64,000 nucleotides of DNA from Artemia franciscana (lineage: Eukaryota > Arthropoda > Branchiopoda > Anostraca > Artemiidae): positions 1,017,362-1,081,361 of the forward strand of contig NW_027062618.1 in the NCBI RefSeq assembly GCF_032884065.1, given 5' to 3'. Below the pieces are notes generated by a model that searched no databases, was not told the origin of the DNA, and was given only the letters and a program-made list of their open reading frames with translations. The position numbers were made by a program, and so were the translations under genes. This document shows, one piece after another, positions 10,240 through 22,189 of this stretch (positions are counted from its first letter, which is position 1; the number at the start of each line of letters is the position of its first letter).

Positions 10240-11980
10240 CTACAGGCTGAAAAGATGCTTCATCATGACATAGCTTACAGCAGCGAAGAATAGTGCGTGT
10301 CGGATTTAATACACTACTCAGATCGTTGACATGAATCAGGAATAGTAGTGGTCCTAATACTAACCCTTGGGGAACACCACAATTGACAAATAGATTATTT
10401 CCTGGCTCTTCTCCCTCCCAAATAAATCCAGCAATCCCTCAAGTACAACCTCAAGTACGATCTGAACCAATCCAGAGTTTCACCTCTTATTCCCATGTGC
10501 TCCAGTTTCCCGAGGAGAACATGGTGGTACATACTATCAAATGCTTTTCTGATATGAATCAGGACCGCTGCAGGTAGAAGGCCAGAATCCGGAACTTTGT
10601 TGATCCATAAACTCAAAGCCGTTAGTGCATCTTGGGTGGAGTGTCCCGGTCTAAACCCAAACTGATGAGTGTTAAGAAACCCTTTTTTCTCCAGAAACTG
10701 GAGTAGCTGCTGCTGCATGGGTTTTTCAAAAACCTTTGAAAAACTGAAAGAATGGAAATAGGTCTATAATTCGTAGGATTGGCTTGAGACCTTTCTTTGT
10801 GCAAAGGAAAAATTCTAGCTTTCTTTAGCCGTTCTGGGAAAGCACCCTTCTGAGAGAGAAATTGATCAAGTACGTAAGAGGCTCTACGATTGGCGAAGCA
10901 ACAACTTTTAACACATTAGTGTGTACTTGGTCAAATCTAGAAGCAGAATTTCCTCTTAGGTTTCTTATAATCAACAAAATTTCAGGTAAAAAGACAGGAG
11001 CGAGAGCCATTGACTTGGTGCATGCTGGGCTTGGGTAATCTTTAAAACTCTTCGCAGGGTTTTCAAGGGAATTTGCTTTTTTCTTCCACCTCTGCAAAAA
11101 TGATCCCAGTGCATTTACAGCGTTTTCTGGCCCCAATATAGTTTCCCAATTTACAGATAATTTCGAAGGAAGCTCAGGTGGGGCGCTCCAGGGAAGCAGC
11201 AAAGAGCTTACAACCTTCCATATCTTCCGTGAATCTTTCCCACTTTCAGCTAATTTTCCAATGTAAAAAATTCTTTTAGCTTTAGGTAAAATTGGTCGGA
11301 GGCATTATTATATTCAACATAATGCTCAAGCGTAACTATGCAAGGGTCATTTACGTGATTAGTCCAGAGATTGTTCTTCTTATTAATACACTGGAGCAGT
11401 CCATGACTAATCCAAAGGGTTATGGGTTGATTTTTCCGTCCAGTCTTCCTGGTATACTTTTTAGAGCTGCAATTGGTATACATTCTCACAAAAATGTTAT
11501 GAAATTCCACAAACACAGCATTAACATCTTCTGTATTCATAATGTTACCCCATGATGTGCTCTCCAGTACTTGTTTAAGGGTTTTCAGGTTCTCGTCATT
11601 TAATTTCCACGTGACGAATGCCTGCATAGGCGTGGCATCCGGCTTAGGATTTTTTTGCTGTATTTTAAAATTCGTAAGCAGAGGGAACTGATCAGAAGTG
11701 TTAGATAGCAAGACAGAGGCTGATCTTGGATGCAGCGTCGAAAAAATGTTGTCAATAAATGAATGGTAGTTACTCGGGTAGGTATCGTAGTTGAGGGGTA
11801 CATGTTCGAAGCAGACATTATACTGAGCAGATCTATCACACCTGATGATAGAGGAAGAGTCAGAATGATGTTAAAAGTCTCCATTAACATGGCATCGTTC
11901 CCTTGTCTCTTCAGAAGATCAGATATTTGGCACAAGTTTTCCAAGAGTGAAGAAACAGATCCCGCCGGATCGAGACGAAT
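10240..11980 (-). mobile_element. LINE: endonuclease C-terminus plus RT, truncated both ends
   Basis: Minus-strand, several frames. From 11980 downwards: the tail of an APE-type endonuclease (SGSVSS-like start, then a degenerate GDFNI written ETFNI, and SNMYPSTTIPTRVT); a linker (11250-11711) ending in IHK...; RT fingers (10825-11202, with NSASRFDQVHTNVLK); NYRPISILSV at ~10780; QFGFRPGHSTQDAL and the KAFDS block (10395-10718); then GVPQGLVLGPLLFLI at ~10320-10395. In the first catalytic block the usual Asp before KAFD is His, and the YADD box near 10270 is unrecognisable. It resembles Jockey/CR1-type LINEs. The junction at 11981 is with the ACT array. Confidence 0.85.
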
Positions 11981-13720
11981 GCAGATTGTCAAAAAGGCGT
12001 ATCTTAAGAATGGATTTGGGTATTAAGTCGGAACTTTTAGAGAACACTTAAAAAGCAAGATCAATTGAAAAAAGCCTAATATATGCATGTCACTACTAAC
12101 ACTAATACCACTACTAATTTAGTAATACAACTACTGCTACTATTCTACTCCAACTACTACTTCAATTGCAACAGCTTGTCAGACTTAGAGGATTAAAGTG
12201 AAAAGAGTGTCAAATGGATGTCAAAAGAGCACATAAAAAATATTTTTGGAATGGCTTACCGTGTCAAGGTGAAACTTCTGGGACATCATGAAAGCAATGT
12301 TCAACTACCCAAAAGGGAATATGCACGTGCTGCTACCGCTATTAGTACTACTGCTGCTACTACTTCTACTAATACAACACTAACACTGCAACTACTTCTA
12401 CTACCATCGAAACTACTGTGATAATAGAACTGTTAAGGCTAAGTCTATGAAGGTAAAATTTGGGAGAATATTAATGACAAATTCAGACTAACAAAAGACA
12501 CTATGTGCATTTAGATTGTCAAAACAGCGTATCTGAAGAATTGATTTGTGTATTAAGTTGGAACTCTCAGAGAATACTTAAAGGGGAAGATCAACTGACA
12601 AAATACAAAATGTGTACACTACTACTAATACTACTACTAATGCAACATTTATTAGTTCTACTACTACTATTACTATTGCTTCAATTACTACTTCAATCAC
12701 AACTACTTGTAAGGTTAAGAGCATTAAGATGAAAATTTCAAGAAGTATACGAATAAACAGATTATCAAACGAGCATATCGACAAAGTAAAAGCAATGACT
12801 AATTGTATTAGGTTGAGTAGTAATACTACTGCACTGACTACTATTACAACTATACGTAGGGGTATGAAGGTGAAATTTTAATAGAATATTGCTGAAAATT
12901 TCTGTTGTACGGATAACAACCTTGCCATCCGTACGCAAGTTGTCAAAAGAGCATATCAGCAATATCTTAGGAACAGTTTCATGTGTGAAGTTAAAAGATA
13001 AAAGGCTTTTTTGGGGGATGCTGAACTAACCAAAAGACAATTATTGCATAATAATACTACTGCTTCTACTCCTACAACTACTACTTACTGCTACTACTAC
13101 TACAGCTACAAAAGCTAAAACTACTATTATTAACTCTACTCCTACTGCTACTACTATAGCTACTAGTTCTACAACTACTACTAATAAACCTTACGGGTAT
13201 TAAGGCGAAAATTTTGGGTAATATTGAAACTGTTTTGAAATAAATCGAAACACACTATGCCCACAAAGGTTGTCAGGAGGATGTATCAGCAATACTCAAG
13301 GACCAGTTGATGGTATTAATTTTAAATTGCATAGTGTGTTGAATTTAAATTTCATCGTGCGTTGAATGGGATGTTGAAAACAAAACAAATGAACTATGTG
13401 CATACTGCTACTACAACTATTGCTACTACAAATGCTAAGGGTATTAAGGTGAAGGTTTCACGGAATAAAGTTCGTTTTGAACTAATTCAAAACGAACTAT
13501 GATCATGTTGATTTTCAAAAGGCTTTCAAACGGCTTGCATTCTTAAGTTAGATCTTCAGGATAAGTTCTGACGGAATTTGAACTAGCCAGAAGACACTAT
13601 GTGAATACTTTTAATACTACTTGAACGCTTTCTGTAACTAATGAAACTAAGGGCATTAAGTTGAAACGCATAGGGGAAGTTTCAATTAAAAAGCACTGCT
13701 CTATCATAGCTAGTAATATC
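11981..13720. repeat. Array of ACT-trinucleotide modules
   Basis: About six diverged copies of the module described at 3230-3870, in tandem. Landmarks: 'gattgtcaaaa' near 11983 and 12515, 'ttgtcaaaagagcatatc' near 12940, 'ggttgtcaggagg' near 13268 and 'gttgattttcaaaagg' near 13508. Low-complexity ACT/GCT cores lie at ~12080-12170, 12330-12415, 12610-12710, 12815-12860, 13050-13190 and 13405-13435. Unit length is roughly 240-320 bp. Apparent frames (12218-12421, 12505-12962) are Thr/Leu-rich translations of the trinucleotide runs and are not genes. Confidence 0.75.
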
Positions 13721-13724
13721 ATTG

Positions 13725-13940
13725 ATATTTTATAGGAGCTAATTTGATGGGAAATTCATAGTACCCTTTTTAAAGTGAAAAGTGATTGGAGGGCAATCAG
13801 CCCTCCTCTCTAGCTCATAATTTTCCAAACACTTTCAATTAAAATTTTAAGAATGCCATTTTGTTCGTCATAGCTGAACGGTCTTGTAACTCTATCTCCA
13901 GAGCTATTGCGTATATCAACCCCTCACAGTAAGGAATTTC
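13725..13940 (+). repeat. Solitary S-type unit
   Basis: Single diverged unit with the 'accctttttaaagtgaaaagtgat', 'ggagggcaa', 'ccctcct' and 'aattaaaattttaagaatgccattttgttc' landmarks of the 731-3200 array. It lies directly after the ACT modules, the same pairing as at 3200-3230. Confidence 0.6.
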
Positions 13941-14390
13941 CTCATTATGTTTAAAAAATAAATGTTGCCTTAAGATTAAAAATAAATGTACTCTGTATAT
14001 GTTGGTTGTCAATAAGAAATCTCAGCAATATCCCAAGAACGACTGAGGGTATTATGTTCAACCTTTCGGGGCTTCTTCTGTCACTACTTCTACACTTAAA
14101 ATTTGAATAAATCATTAAGTATTATTTTTCAGGTCAAATAGAGAAGGTATAACACTAAATTGAACACTACTATTTGTGTCAAGATTTTTAAAAGGGCGTA
14201 TGATGTTAAAAATTGTTGAAAAAGTGTCCGCGTCATACAAATGGCAGGTCATGCTATAAATTCTTAAAGAAGAACGAAAGAGATTCAAACTGTTATTTTC
14301 TTTTTCCCTGGAAAAGACTATGTCAGCATAAAACGAACAGTAGTTAATTAAAGAAATTGTTTCCACAAAATAAGTTTACTTAAAGAAAAG
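13941..14390. other. No recognised feature
   Basis: AT-rich. It contains one degraded ACT-module landmark near 14000 ('ttggttgtcaataagaaatctcag'). The minus frame at 14115-14366 has no recognisable motif. Confidence 0.35.
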
Positions 14391-14394
14391 TAAA

Positions 14395-14548
14395 ACCCCC
14401 ACGAATCAGCATCAATAAATAAATGAAACCCAAAATGAACAGAAATTACAATAAATGTCCAAGTCAAATTCAAAACGAGTAGAAATTAAACATGATTAGG
14501 GCTCAAAACCCCCAGTGTCCTCTCATGGCCAGAAAATAATTTACACAT
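14395..14548 (+). repeat. Left arm of a distant inverted repeat (with 22012-22162)
   Basis: About 150 bp that match the reverse complement of 22012-22162 with moderate divergence. Shared landmarks are 'aatcagcatc', 'aataaatgaaaccca', 'agaaattacaataaa' and 'gggctcaaaacccc'. It lies just before the plus-strand LINE at 14624, and the partner lies just after the plus-strand LINE 3' end, so the pair may be the ends of one disrupted insertion or simply two copies of a short repeat. Confidence 0.6.
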
Positions 14549-14623
14549 TACTGAAAAAGAAAATAATTTTAAATGTTATCCCTTTCATAACTTTAATAAA
14601 TCAAATATTATTAACATTTTAAA

Positions 14624-15650
14624 GTGGTTAAAGTAGCAGTGAACCTATATATTTCTTATTCTAGGCCAGTTTTAAGTAAGTTAGGGCTTAGACAGGGATG
14701 CACTCAGTCACCGCGTTTGTTTTCTCTTTTTATTAATGATATTGAGAAGTATTTTAGAAATAGAAATGTCCTTATATTAAGGTTTAATGTCACTGGAACT
14801 GTTTTATTTATTATTTGCAGATGACATAGTATTGCTCGCAAAATCGGCTCCAGATTTGCAAAAGATGTTAGAGATTTTGGACAGTTATTTGAGGAGTAAG
14901 AAATTAGTTTTAAATATTGATAAATCCGTTATACTAGTTTTTGGGAAAGGAGAAAAAGAAAAGAATAAGTTCTATTTTAAAGGGAAAGGGATGAAAGAAG
15001 TTAAGGATTTTATTTATTTGGAATGTAAGTTTACAAGTTCAAGGAGGTGGAATGATCAGGTGGAAATGGCGAGTTAGAAGGGTGAGTCCCCTTAGGCATC
15101 TAGCGCTGGCAGATATTAAGCTACAGAAGAATTTTTTAGACAAAAGTTGGTCCAATATTGAGTTATGGCGGGGAAGTTTGGGGCTTGAAAAAGGGGAAAA
15201 AATTACAGAGAATACATTTAGGATATTTCAGGAGACTTTTAGGACTAAGTGGGAAATTTAATAGTTTGGTGTTAAAGGGTGATTTAGGATTGTTTACATT
15301 GAGGTTAAAAAGACGGGTTAGAATGATAGGATACTGGGAAAAGGTGATTGGTTTACAAAATAATGGGTTAGTAAATGCAGCGTATCTGGAGGCTTTGCAG
15401 GATAGAAAAAAAAAGTTCATGGGCTTCCCAGGTGAGATCAATTTTAAATAGTTGTGGGTCATCAGGAGTTTGGAATTAAGGGAATGGGATAGGACTGGAA
15501 GTGAGGTATGTAACAAAATTAGTAAAGAGTGTGCTGGAGGATCAGAAGATTCAGAAATGGCAGTGCAAAGTCTCAGCCTCGGTATTTACCGACAATACAA
15601 GGAGCAGCGGCGTCATTTCATTTTGGAGTAAGGGGAAGGGGGGCTAAGGA
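14624..15650 (+). mobile_element. LINE reverse transcriptase and C-terminal region, copy 1
   Basis: Broken over three frames. Visible RT blocks: GLRQGCTQSPRLFSLFINDIE, then LLFADDIVLLAKS (catalytic Asp-Asp intact, ~14815-14850), DLQKMLEILDSYL, KLVLNIDKS, then PLRHLALADI, MSYGGEVWGL, FRRLLGLSGK, LRLKRRVRMIGYW and ...AAYLEALQD to ~15420, ending around a KWQC.V box at ~15560. The C-terminal zinc-finger part expected next is missing here; a matching piece occurs at 21335-21620. Endonuclease and RT fingers are absent, so the copy is 5' truncated. The clade was not settled. Confidence 0.8.
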
Positions 15651-15699
15651 GCCTCTGTGGGCCGTATGAAGTGTCCAGCTTACATTTATCAAAAGCAAC

Positions 15700-16950
15700 A
15701 TTTCTTAAAAGTGATTAGCACAGGACTCTCCCAAAATCAACTGATAATAGTAAGAACCAGTTTAAAAGTACATACAGGATATGGGGAGCTTAAGTTGGAA
15801 AAAAATTCACAGTTTTATTGCAACTTGTGAATCGAGAAGGTCTCATTTTTCCTAAAATACCGACATAGCCTCGAAATCCAAAGATTTCCCAGGAGTCTTT
15901 TCACTAAATATCAGCATCAGATCACTAAGCTTTTCGTAACCCATTAATGATCTTAAATAGGTTTTAGTCAGGCTTATGGTAGAAAAGAATCTTTCATTAC
16001 TAGCCATTGAGATAGACAGAGTAATGAAGTTTTGTATAATTTTCAAAACTTCAGAATATGCTTTCAACGTTACCTTCACACAATCGTGTAGCTGAAAGGG
16101 ATCTTTTGGCCTACTGCCTAATGAGTCGATATATCTTCTCACAGGATCCGTTTGCAAGACAAACAGGATTGTGTCAATATAAGACACTTTGTAATGCGCA
16201 GCTACACTAGCTAGTCGGCTGGTGTTGAGAAAGTGCGGCAAATCAATATCTAATGCAGAGATTGACTCTAGCAGTGGAAGAGCATTCATGAACCGGCTTT
16301 CAAACTCACAGCACAATCGGTCTATCACAAGAAAATAATCCCTTCTGAAATCATCTTTAGTTGATTCTTTCACTTCAGCAAGATCACTTTTTCCCAAAGT
16401 CAACAAGGTTACAAAATCAGATAATCAGGAAGCTGCTTCGTGTGCAAGCTTTAGTCTTTTACATGAAGAATCAGAATTTATAAAATTTTGCGGAAGCATT
16501 CACGAGACTCATGAGAAAATTCTTTTGCTTTGTGAAAGATTTCATCAAAAGCTTTGTCAGCTCGAATGTTTATAATTTTATATCACGTAGCTGCAGTAAG
16601 ACCAGTAGCTCTGAAGAAAATTAAGTCCACCACCTACAGCTGCTCAGACAGAGAATTTGCAGCACAAAAAAAACTTTTCGCTAGATGGGTTTTAAACATA
16701 AATTCAAGTGTCTGAAGACTGGTTGCGAGTCTGTGGGCCTGAGTTGCCGATTCTCCGTCACTAGATGTTTTTGTAATTGCCTTTGTCTCAAGTTCTGAAT
16801 GCAATCACCCAACACAAGGCTGAGTCTATGAGCATGGCAGTGAATGTAAATTGCATGCGGTGCAACTTCTTTAATACCAGCTTACATACCTGAAAAGTAG
16901 CTGTTGATGACACTGACTTGGTATTTGCATAAGAAAATTGAAAAAACAAC
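15700..16950 (-). mobile_element. hAT transposase relic, copy 1 (dimerisation domain)
   Basis: The 184-codon minus frame at 15852-16406 ends in the C-terminal dimerisation domain of hAT transposases: FITLSISMASNERFFSTISLTKTYLRS (the A.SER.FS..... KT.LRS.M pattern) followed by SLMGYEKLSDLML. Farther up the strand, at ~16815-16900, an AIYIHCHAHRLSLVL block is visible, matching the 'YVHC.AH.LNLV' segment of ZMYM/DUF4371-type hAT proteins. Sequence in between is frameshifted with stops. The N-terminal zinc finger and catalytic first half are not seen. It lies opposite to and abuts the LINE at 14624-15650, and the pair is repeated downstream. Confidence 0.8.
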
Positions 16951-17169
16951 TAATTTGCACCCCCTCCTTCTGGAAGTCGAAGAGTATACCCCCCCCTCAT
17001 TGTATTTTTTCTTGAATTGATAACAATTGATAGGTCTGAGTTTTTCTTTCAATACTCCGGTTGATCTCGTATAGCTTTTTTTGTTTTGTTTTTTCATGTT
17101 TTTCTCATCTTTTTTATAAGTTGGTTTAAGCTAAGTTTCCTCCTTCCCCCACCAATTGTAAAACCTTTT

Positions 17170-17720
17170 CAACGACTGAGACATTTAGAACATTCCATGA
17201 GACTTTTAGGACTAAGTGGGGAATTTTATAGTTTTGCGTTAAAGGATGATCTCAAAAAGAGGTTGGTTCAAGCTGTCTCCTCTCCTCCCTCCTCCCAATT
17301 ATAGGGCCGTTTGAGCGACTGAGACATTTAGGATATTTCAGGAGACTTTTAAGAATAAGTGGGAAATTTAATAGTTTGGTCCTAAAATTGATCTAGGATT
17401 GTTTTCATTGAGGGTAAAAAGACGGGTAAGAACGATAGGATGCTGGGGAAAGGTGATTGGTTTACCAAATATTAGGCTAGTAAATACAACATATCTGGAA
17501 GCGTTGCATGATAGAAGGAAAAGTTCATAGGCTTCCCAAGTGTGATCAATTTTAAATAGTTGTGGGTCATCAGGAGTTTGGAATTAATGGAAGGGGATAG
17601 GACTGGAAGTGGGAAATGTAGCAAAATTAGTGAAGGATGTCTTGGAGGATCAGGAGATTCAGAAATGGTCATGTGAAGTCACAGCCTCGTCATCCCTCGG
17701 CATTTACCGGCAATGGAAGG
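17170..17720 (+). mobile_element. LINE C-terminal region, copy 2
   Basis: Repeats the 15200-15600 segment with moderate divergence: the 'gagacttttaggactaagtg' block occurs twice (near 17200 and 17340), and the tail runs to EDQEIQKWSCEVTASSSLGIY at ~17645-17710. RT motifs are absent. A short piece is duplicated inside the copy (17170-17250 against 17310-17400), with a C/T-rich spacer between. Confidence 0.7.
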
Positions 17721-18480
17721 AGCACTATGAATCGACAAGGTCTCATTTTTCCAGAAATGCCAACCATAGCCTCGAAATCCAAAGATTTCACAAGAGTCAT
17801 TTCACTAAACATCAACATCAGATCACTGAGCCTTTCATTGCACGTTGTTCATCTTAAAATGGTTTTAATCAGGCTTAGTGTAGAAAAGAATCTTTCATTA
17901 CTAGCCGCTGCGATAGGCAGAGTAATGAAGTTGCGAGTCTGTGGGCCTGAGCTGCCGATTCTCCGTCACTAGATGTTTTGTTAATTGATGAAACAGTCAA
18001 AATACAGTTGTATCTATTCAGTACTTTGTTCACCGATCTATATCAGTATACCCTTTCGTAGAAGGTGATTTCACAGTTGAAGAGCAGTTATGCCAGTGGC
18101 TTTCTGAACATTAACAAACAGTTGATAGCGTGTATTGCTGTTCACAATAAAACCACAAAGCTCTTGAACAATGGAGAAAAAATGCGCCATTCATCTCAAG
18201 TTCTGAATGCAATCAACTGCTTTTAGGCTCAACACAAGGTTGAGTCTATAGGCATGGCAGTGAATGTAAATTGCATGTGGTACAACTGCTTTAATACCGG
18301 CTTGCATACTTGAAAAGTGGCTGCTCATGACACTGGCTTGATATTTGCATAGAATATTGTAAAAAAAACAAATTTTCACCCCATCCCTCTGGAAGCTGAA
18401 TAGTAAATTCCCCCCTCCCCCCCCCCCCCGCCCATCCAAATTTTTCTTGAATTGACACCAATTAATAGGTCTGGGTTTTT
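17720..18480 (-). mobile_element. hAT transposase relic, copy 2
   Basis: Diverged duplicate of the 15840-16950 relic with a large internal deletion. The 17720-17990 part matches the dimerisation-domain end, then jumps to sequence equivalent to ~16730. The AIYIHCHAYRLNLVL block is at ~18230-18300 and the CKYQASVMSSHFSSM block at ~18310-18360. The latter extends the hAT homology one step upstream of what copy 1 shows cleanly. No open frame remains. Confidence 0.7.
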
Positions 18481-19245
18481 CTTTCAATACTCAGTTTGTT
18501 CTTGTATAGCTTTTAATTGTTTTGTTTTTTATGTTTTTCTCACCTTTTTTATAAGTTGGTTCAAGCTAAGTCTCCATCCCCCAATTATAAACCTTTTGGT
18601 TGTGAAGTCAAAATTATGGTCTTTGATTGTTGGTATAATTTCTTTTTAATTGTCCTATTAACAAATCTTGTGCTTTTTTCATATTTTCATTTTGTTATAA
18701 TCTTTGGTGTGTGATATCAGGTACTGTCTTTCAAGATTCTTATTGATTCTTCGGATCGTTCTTTTATATAATATGTTGTTCTTATCTTTCCTGAAATCAT
18801 AAAAAAAAACTGGTCTGAAATTGTCACTTTGGTTGTCTTAAAATTCAAGAAGCTAAACTTCGAGAAAATTAAAAAAACAAAATTAATGAAAATAACGATT
18901 TTGAATGAAATATAATTTCAAATTTAATTTGTTAACTCGAGCAAAGAAGAAAAGCGCAAGGAACTTGCAATTTCCCATGCGACCTGGCGTCTATTAAGAA
19001 TAATGTGCCTACGGCTACTAGGAATGCAAACAGTCCGTCGTTGTACACAATTGTGTTCTATTTTAGAGGTTAGAAACAGAGAAAACTTGAGTCACACACA
19101 ACTCAGAAAAGATTCAGAAGAGATTCAAGAACGCACTCAAAGAAATAAAGAGGACTTAATACGTCTATATAGAGGGGATGACTCGTCCAAAATCACTTAA
19201 CCAACCTGTATAATTTTGTTAAGGATCATGGGTCGCCTTGTTTTA
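18481..19245. other. Unassigned spacer with one short plus frame
   Basis: AT-rich. Around 19003-19197 a plus frame rich in Arg, Glu and Gln (RTQRNKED-type) could be a charged helical segment, possibly from a mobile-element protein, but I do not recognise it. The reading frames at 18452-18714 look random. Confidence 0.3.
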
Positions 19246-20955
19246 TCAAACAGTTCGTGGTAACGAACTGTAGTAAGGAGCAATAGTAACCAAAACTCTA
19301 AAAAACGAAGTTTTTATACCAATAGTTCCATCACAAGAATCGCATTTTAATGCTGATCTTAAATATATAAGTTTCATCAAGTTTAGCCTTACTCATCAAA
19401 AGTTACGAGCCTGAAAAATTTTTAGAAAATAGGGGGAAACACCCCTTAAAAGTCATAGATCAGGTTCATTAATCAGACTATCAGAATCAGTATCACACCA
19501 TCGGATTCAGAGTATCAGAGAACCCTCCTGTAGAAGTTTCAAGCTCCTATATACAAACATGTGGAATTTTGTACTTTTTCCCAGAAGACAGATCACGGAT
19601 GCGTGTTTATTTGTTTGTTTCGTTTTTTTTTTCCCAGGGGTGATTGTATTGACCCAGTGGTCCTAGAATGTCACGAGAGGGCTCACTCTCACGGAAATCA
19701 AAAGTTCTAGTGCCCTTTTTAAGTGACCCAAAAAATTGGAGGGTACGTAGGCCCCTCCCCATGCACATTTTTTCCCCAAAGCACCCGGTTCAAAATTTTG
19801 AGATAGCCATTCTGTTTAGCTTAGTCGAAAACCTAATAACTATGTCTTTGGGGACGACTTAATCCCCCAAACTCCCTGGGGGAGGGGCTGCAAGTTATAA
19901 ATTTTGACCATTGTTTACGTATAGTAATGGTTATTATGAAGTGTACAAACGTTCTCAGGGGGACTTTTTCGCGTTGGGCAGGGGGTGGGTCGGGTTAAAG
20001 GGGTTACGTGGGAGGATATTTCCATGGAGGAACTTACCATGAGGGAAGAAAACTTCCATAAAGGGGGCGATTTTCTAGCATTGTTAAAAAAAAACAATGA
20101 GAAAATAAATAAAAAAAATGTTTTCAACTGGATGTAATGAGCAGCATTAAAACTTGAAACAAACATAAAACATTACGTATATAAGGGGGTTCGCCTCTCC
20201 ACAATACCTTGCTCTTTGCGCTAAAGTATTTTTAGTAATTTCAACTATTTATTCTACGGCCTTTGTAATTCAGGGGTCATTCTTAAAGATTTGGGACACA
20301 ATTCAAGCTTTCATGTAAAGGGCACGGTATTGACGAGGGGGCAAACCCCCTCATATACGTAATAAAATACACAAATATAGAATTTCGTTACGTAAGTTAA
20401 TTTGTAAGGTACGTATGTTTGTTACTAACAAAAACGTTCGTTAAAAAAAAAAAAAATCTAGTTGCATTTTTAAGCAGCAAAAAATTGGAGGGCAACTAGG
20501 CCTCCTCTCCCACCCCTTTTTATCAAAATCGTCCGATCAAAACTATGAGAAAGTCATTTAGCAAAAGAAAAATTAATATGCAAATTTAGTTTTAATTATT
20601 CATTTGCGATGAGTCAAAATCAAAACATGCATTAATTGAAAAACGTTCAGAAATTAAATAAAAAACAAGTCTTTTTAACTGCAAGTAAGGAGCGACATTA
20701 AAACTTAAAACGAACCGAAATTATTCCGTATATGAAAGGGGTTGTTCCCTCCTCAACACCCCGCTCTTTACGCTAAAGTTTGACTCTTTGTCTCAACTCT
20801 ACTTTTTAAAACAATAAAAAAAAAAACTTTAGCGTATAGAGCGAGGTGTTGAGGAGGGGGTAACCCCTTTCATATACGGAGTAACTTCTGTTCGTTTTAA
20901 GTTTTAATGTCGCTCCTTACTTGCAGTTAAAAAAAAACTTGGTTTTTTATTTAGT
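19246..20955 (+). mobile_element. HCR element, copy A (hairpin head, palindrome tail)
   Basis: One of four full-length copies of a ~1.7 kb composite repeat. It starts 'tcaaa' and then the 20-bp hairpin CAGTTCGTGGTAACGAACTG (19251-19270; 8-bp arms, 4-base loop). Next comes a ~250-bp unique part, an S-type unit (~19660-19920), a G-rich stretch, then two blocks rich in 'gctctttacgctaaag'. It ends in a ~300-bp imperfect palindrome (20653-20953) whose arms meet near 20815. No protein is encoded, so it is non-autonomous. Copies B (47593-49337, minus), C (56498-58241) and D (60931-62617) show the same order, which makes the boundaries credible. Confidence 0.75.
20653..20953. repeat. Terminal palindrome of HCR copy A
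   Basis: Left arm from 'attaaataaaaaac' (20653) and right arm to 'ttttttatttag' (20953). Inside, 'gtaaggagcgacattaaaac', 'ttatatacgg/ccgtatatgaaa' and 'gctctttacgctaaag' pair with their complements. It could form a very long hairpin in single-stranded DNA or RNA. Equivalent palindromes end copies B, C and D. Confidence 0.8.
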
Positions 20956-21334
20956 TGTAATAAAAGTTGGCACCGTGGCTTTAAAACAAGACAATAAAAA
21001 TGTGTCGTGAAATATGAAATAGGAATAATGAATAAATATATTTTAGAATGAAGCTCACAATAGACTTTTGTGAAGTACTGCTCTATTAAAAACAGATTTG
21101 TTTTAATTTAAAACACCTTTTTACACATTTTTTTTCACACTTCAAGTCAAATTAATATAAATTGTGACTACTAATTTGAGGCCCCTTCTAAAATCAGAGG
21201 CTCCATCCCCCATCCCCCCTATAGTGGGCTATAGTATGTGACTATAGCCCCATCCTCCCTCCCAAACGATGCCACTGGGAAGGATATCTGGGATACGACA
21301 CTTATTTTCAAGTAGGTTTAAATAATGAAAAAAT
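20956..21334. other. No recognised feature
   Basis: AT-rich spacer with a C-rich pocket at 21200-21270 ('tatagtgggctatagtatgtgactatagccc', which is locally self-complementary). No coding signal was seen. Confidence 0.35.
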
Positions 21335-21945
21335 TGGGTGGTATATATAAGGGAGGGTTAATTTTTAGCACTGGGAGAAAGGAAGAAATATATTTACGGA
21401 GGATAAGGATAATGGACAGTCCATACTCATGCCCTATGTGTAGAGAAAATAGCAAGGATCTGCTTCACTTCATTGCCCTTTGTCCCGAATTATAGGATTT
21501 AAGGAAGGAATTATTCTCTGGTAATGTGGGGACAAGTGAGTGGTTGGTTTCAATAATGGGATCTAAAGATTATGGGACAATAAGAAAGATTGCAAAATAT
21601 ATAAAAAACTGGGAATGACATATAAGCGGATTTTTCTAAGGGGGAGTGAGTGCTGAAAATAATGTTGAATGTGTGTAAGCTGTTTTATTTTAATTTTTTT
21701 TTGTAGCCATGGCCCTTGTGACTTTAGAGCATTAAATATCGGAAATATCTAATGTCTATTATGTTTGTTTTGTTTTTGTTATTATTATGTTATTCAATTG
21801 TTACTGCTATGTACTATGTGTTTTTATCGTTATGTGTGTCATTATAATGTGTTATAATTTTGTGTGTAGGTGTTTTTTTTCGTTTTTTTTTTTTTGCTAA
21901 GGCCCAAAGAGACTTTCGTTTCACAATAAAATATATATCTATCTA
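21335..21945 (+). mobile_element. LINE 3' end: zinc-finger tail and 3' UTR
   Basis: Plus-strand translation at ~21340-21617 gives a GLIFSTGRKEE lead, then Cys-Pro-Met-Cys...Leu-Leu-His-Phe-Ile-Ala-Leu-Cys-Pro, a CxxC...H...C knuckle at the end of some LINE ORFs, followed by DLRKELFSG and a terminal stop near 21617. One in-frame stop breaks it at ~21494. The 3' UTR ends in 'aataaaatatatatct' at ~21927, a polyadenylation-type signal. This is the piece missing from the LINE at 14624-15650, which is likely the same family. Confidence 0.7.
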
Positions 21946-22011
21946 TTTAATATCAGCATATGTATATTAAACTGACAATGCTCATTCATTTGTATTTTTT
22001 CTGTAAAGCGA

Positions 22012-22162
22012 AAATTACGTTCTGGGATTGGGGAGGCATAGGGGTTTTGAGCCCTACTCACGTTACTTTCTACTAGTTTTAAGTTTGACCCGTTATTTTT
22101 ATTGTAATTTCTATTCGTTTTGGGTTTCATTTATTTATCGATGCTGATTTGTGGTAGTTTAA
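22012..22162 (-). repeat. Right arm of distant inverted repeat (with 14395-14548)
   Basis: Reverse complement of 14395-14548 with scattered differences ('tgggtttcatttattt', 'tgctgattt', 'ggggttttgagcccta'). The frame at 21939-22130 merely overlaps it. Confidence 0.6.
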
Positions 22163-22189
22163 CACTTGGTAGATTATTTGATTTGAATT

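Noticed and set aside
12505..12962. Thr- or Leu/Val-rich frames on both strands
   Set aside because: They are direct translations of ACT/GCT trinucleotide runs.
19246..20955. HCR as a classical Helitron
   Set aside because: The TC start and CTAG-like end fit loosely, but similarity runs past CTAG, copy B lacks TC, and no Rep/helicase was seen.
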